Shown here: piece by piece, positions 63,001 to 64,000 of the stretch
Numbering within the stretch: the first letter of the stretch is position 1
How the letters are laid out: each line of letters opens with the position of its first letter
Position numbers and translations under genes: made by a program
Notes under the pieces: generated by a model
Seen by the model: the letters and a program-made list of their open reading frames with translations, nothing else
What the model was told of the DNA's origin: nothing
Database searches by the model: none
Assembly (NCBI GenBank): GCA_963971285.1
Contig: OZ020254.1
Location: forward strand, 8,556,001 to 8,620,000
DNA length: 64,000 bases
Source of the DNA: Astropecten irregularis
Taxonomy: Eukaryota > Echinodermata > Asteroidea > Paxillosida > Astropectinidae
Direction: 5' to 3'

Positions 63001-64000
63001 CGGACCTGTCGGCTCGAGCCACTTTTTCCGACAAGAACTTGAGAGGAAATTTCGATATATGAGGCGAGTCGGATTTGATTTTTGGGACATGTGAAAAAAA
63101 ACCGGTTCCAGCCGGGTCTTGAACCCGGGACGTTCGGCTCGCAGGTCCGGACCTGTCGGCTCGAGCCACTTTTTCCGACAAGAACTTGAGAGGAAATTTC
63201 GATATATGAGGCGAGTCGGATTTGATTTTTGGGACATGTGAAAAAAAACCGGTTCCGGCCGGGTCTTGAACCCGGGACGTTCGGCTCGCAGGTCCGGACC
63301 TGTCGGCTCGAGCCACTTTTTCCGACAAGAACTTGAGAGGAAATTTCGATATATGAGGCGAGTCGGATTTGATTTTTGGGACATGTGAAAAAAAACCGGT
63401 TCCGGCCGGGTCTTGAACCCGGGACGTTCGGCTCGCAGGTCCGGACCTGTCGGCTCGAGCCACTTTTTCCGACAAGAACTTGAGAGGAAATTTCGATATA
63501 TGAGGCGAGTCGGATTTGATTTTTGGGACATGTGAAAAAAAACCGGTTCCGGCCGGGTCTTGAACCCGGGACGTTCGGCTCGCAGGTCCGGACCTGTCGG
63601 CTCGAGCCACTTTTTCCGACAAGAACTTGAGAGGAAATTTCGATATATGAGGCGAGTCGGATTTGATTTTTGGGACATGTGAAAAAAAACCGGTTCCGGC
63701 CGGGTCTTGAACCCGGGACGTTCGGCTCGCAGGTCCGGACCTGTCGGCTCGAGCCACTTTTTCCGACAAGAACTTGAGAGGAAATTTCGATATATGAGGC
63801 GAGTCGGATTTGATTTTTGGGACATGTGAAAAAAAACCGGTTCCGGCCGGGTCTTGAACCCGGGACGTTCGGCTCGCAGGTCCGGACCTGTCGGCTCGAG
63901 CCACTTTTTCCGACAAGAACTTGAGAGGAAATTTCGATATATGAGGCGAGTCGGATTTGATTTTTGGGACATGTGAAAAAAAACCGGTTCCGGCCGGGTC

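Larger units (their letters stand above)
47326..64000 (-). repeat. 147-bp tRNA-like satellite array (about 113 copies, runs off the window)
   Basis: The unit is repeated every 147 bp with very few differences. It starts at the junction 'gttctgtac' / 'atatgaggcgagtcgg'. On the minus strand each unit contains: GTGGCTCGAGCC (A-box start TGGC inside a 10-bp palindrome), the palindrome CAGGTCCGGACCTG, a T-arm with a perfect 5-bp stem CCGGG/CCCGG around TTCAAGA including the B-box GGTTCAAGACC (8 of 9 fixed positions), then CCGGAACCGG and a run of eight T. A ~65-bp linker follows. Because 147 = 3 x 49 and no minus-strand frame contains a stop, frames stay open for thousands of codons until an indel. 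I do not treat these as genes. Confidence 0.97.

Noticed and set aside
47326..64000. CRISPR array
   Set aside because: Whole units, including any putative spacers, are nearly identical, the period is 147 bp, there are no cas genes, and the context is eukaryotic.

Overview
This window is eukaryotic and dominated by repeats. The clearest conserved gene is the 5' part of a minus-strand TMEM98 orthologue, split by introns. There are no operons, bacterial genes or CRISPR arrays. Spliced exons, SINE/MITE/hAT/LINE remnants, two long satellites and frequent acatgtac-type motifs suggest a marine invertebrate, possibly a non-vertebrate deuterostome. That organism guess is low-confidence inference.

Layout: (1) 1-27,776 is a satellite with a ~217-bp unit (and ~163-bp deletion units), built from nested duplications of many lengths and ending in a decayed edge unit. 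(2) 27,984-29,637 is a ~1.08-kb duplicated block holding two arrays of a 16-bp minisatellite. (3) 29.6-33.05 kb is a graveyard of foldback elements and MITEs, plus one tRNA-like insertion between 23-bp direct repeats. (4) 33.07-38.84 kb is a + strand array of ~96-bp tRNA-like units with A-box-like, B-box and T-run signals, interrupted by four copies of an 88-bp exon-like cassette on the minus strand. (5) 40.3 and 45.1 kb are the first two coding exons of TMEM98. Their intron holds a 91-bp tandem repeat and a complete non-autonomous hAT element with 8-bp target duplications. (6) 45.2-46.4 kb holds a candidate upstream ORF that would share TMEM98's first coding exon, a hairpin that has copied part of that ORF's exon, and a possible promoter. 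A LINE 3' end follows at 46.7 kb. (7) 47,326 to the window end is a very homogeneous 147-bp satellite, about 113 copies, whose unit is also a tRNA-like sequence but on the minus strand.

The most interesting theme is that the 96-bp cluster, the 36-bp minisatellite and the 147-bp satellite share one tRNA-like core: a GTGGC start, a CAGGTCCGGACCTG palindrome, a B-box and a T-run. A single tRNA-derived module has been amplified into several tandem architectures that flank the TMEM98 5' end in convergent orientation. Whether any unit is transcribed by RNA polymerase III cannot be decided from sequence alone.

Limits: TMEM98 exons after the second coding exon were not found in the window. All very long open frames here are by-products of repeats whose length is a multiple of three or that lack stops, and none is called as a gene.
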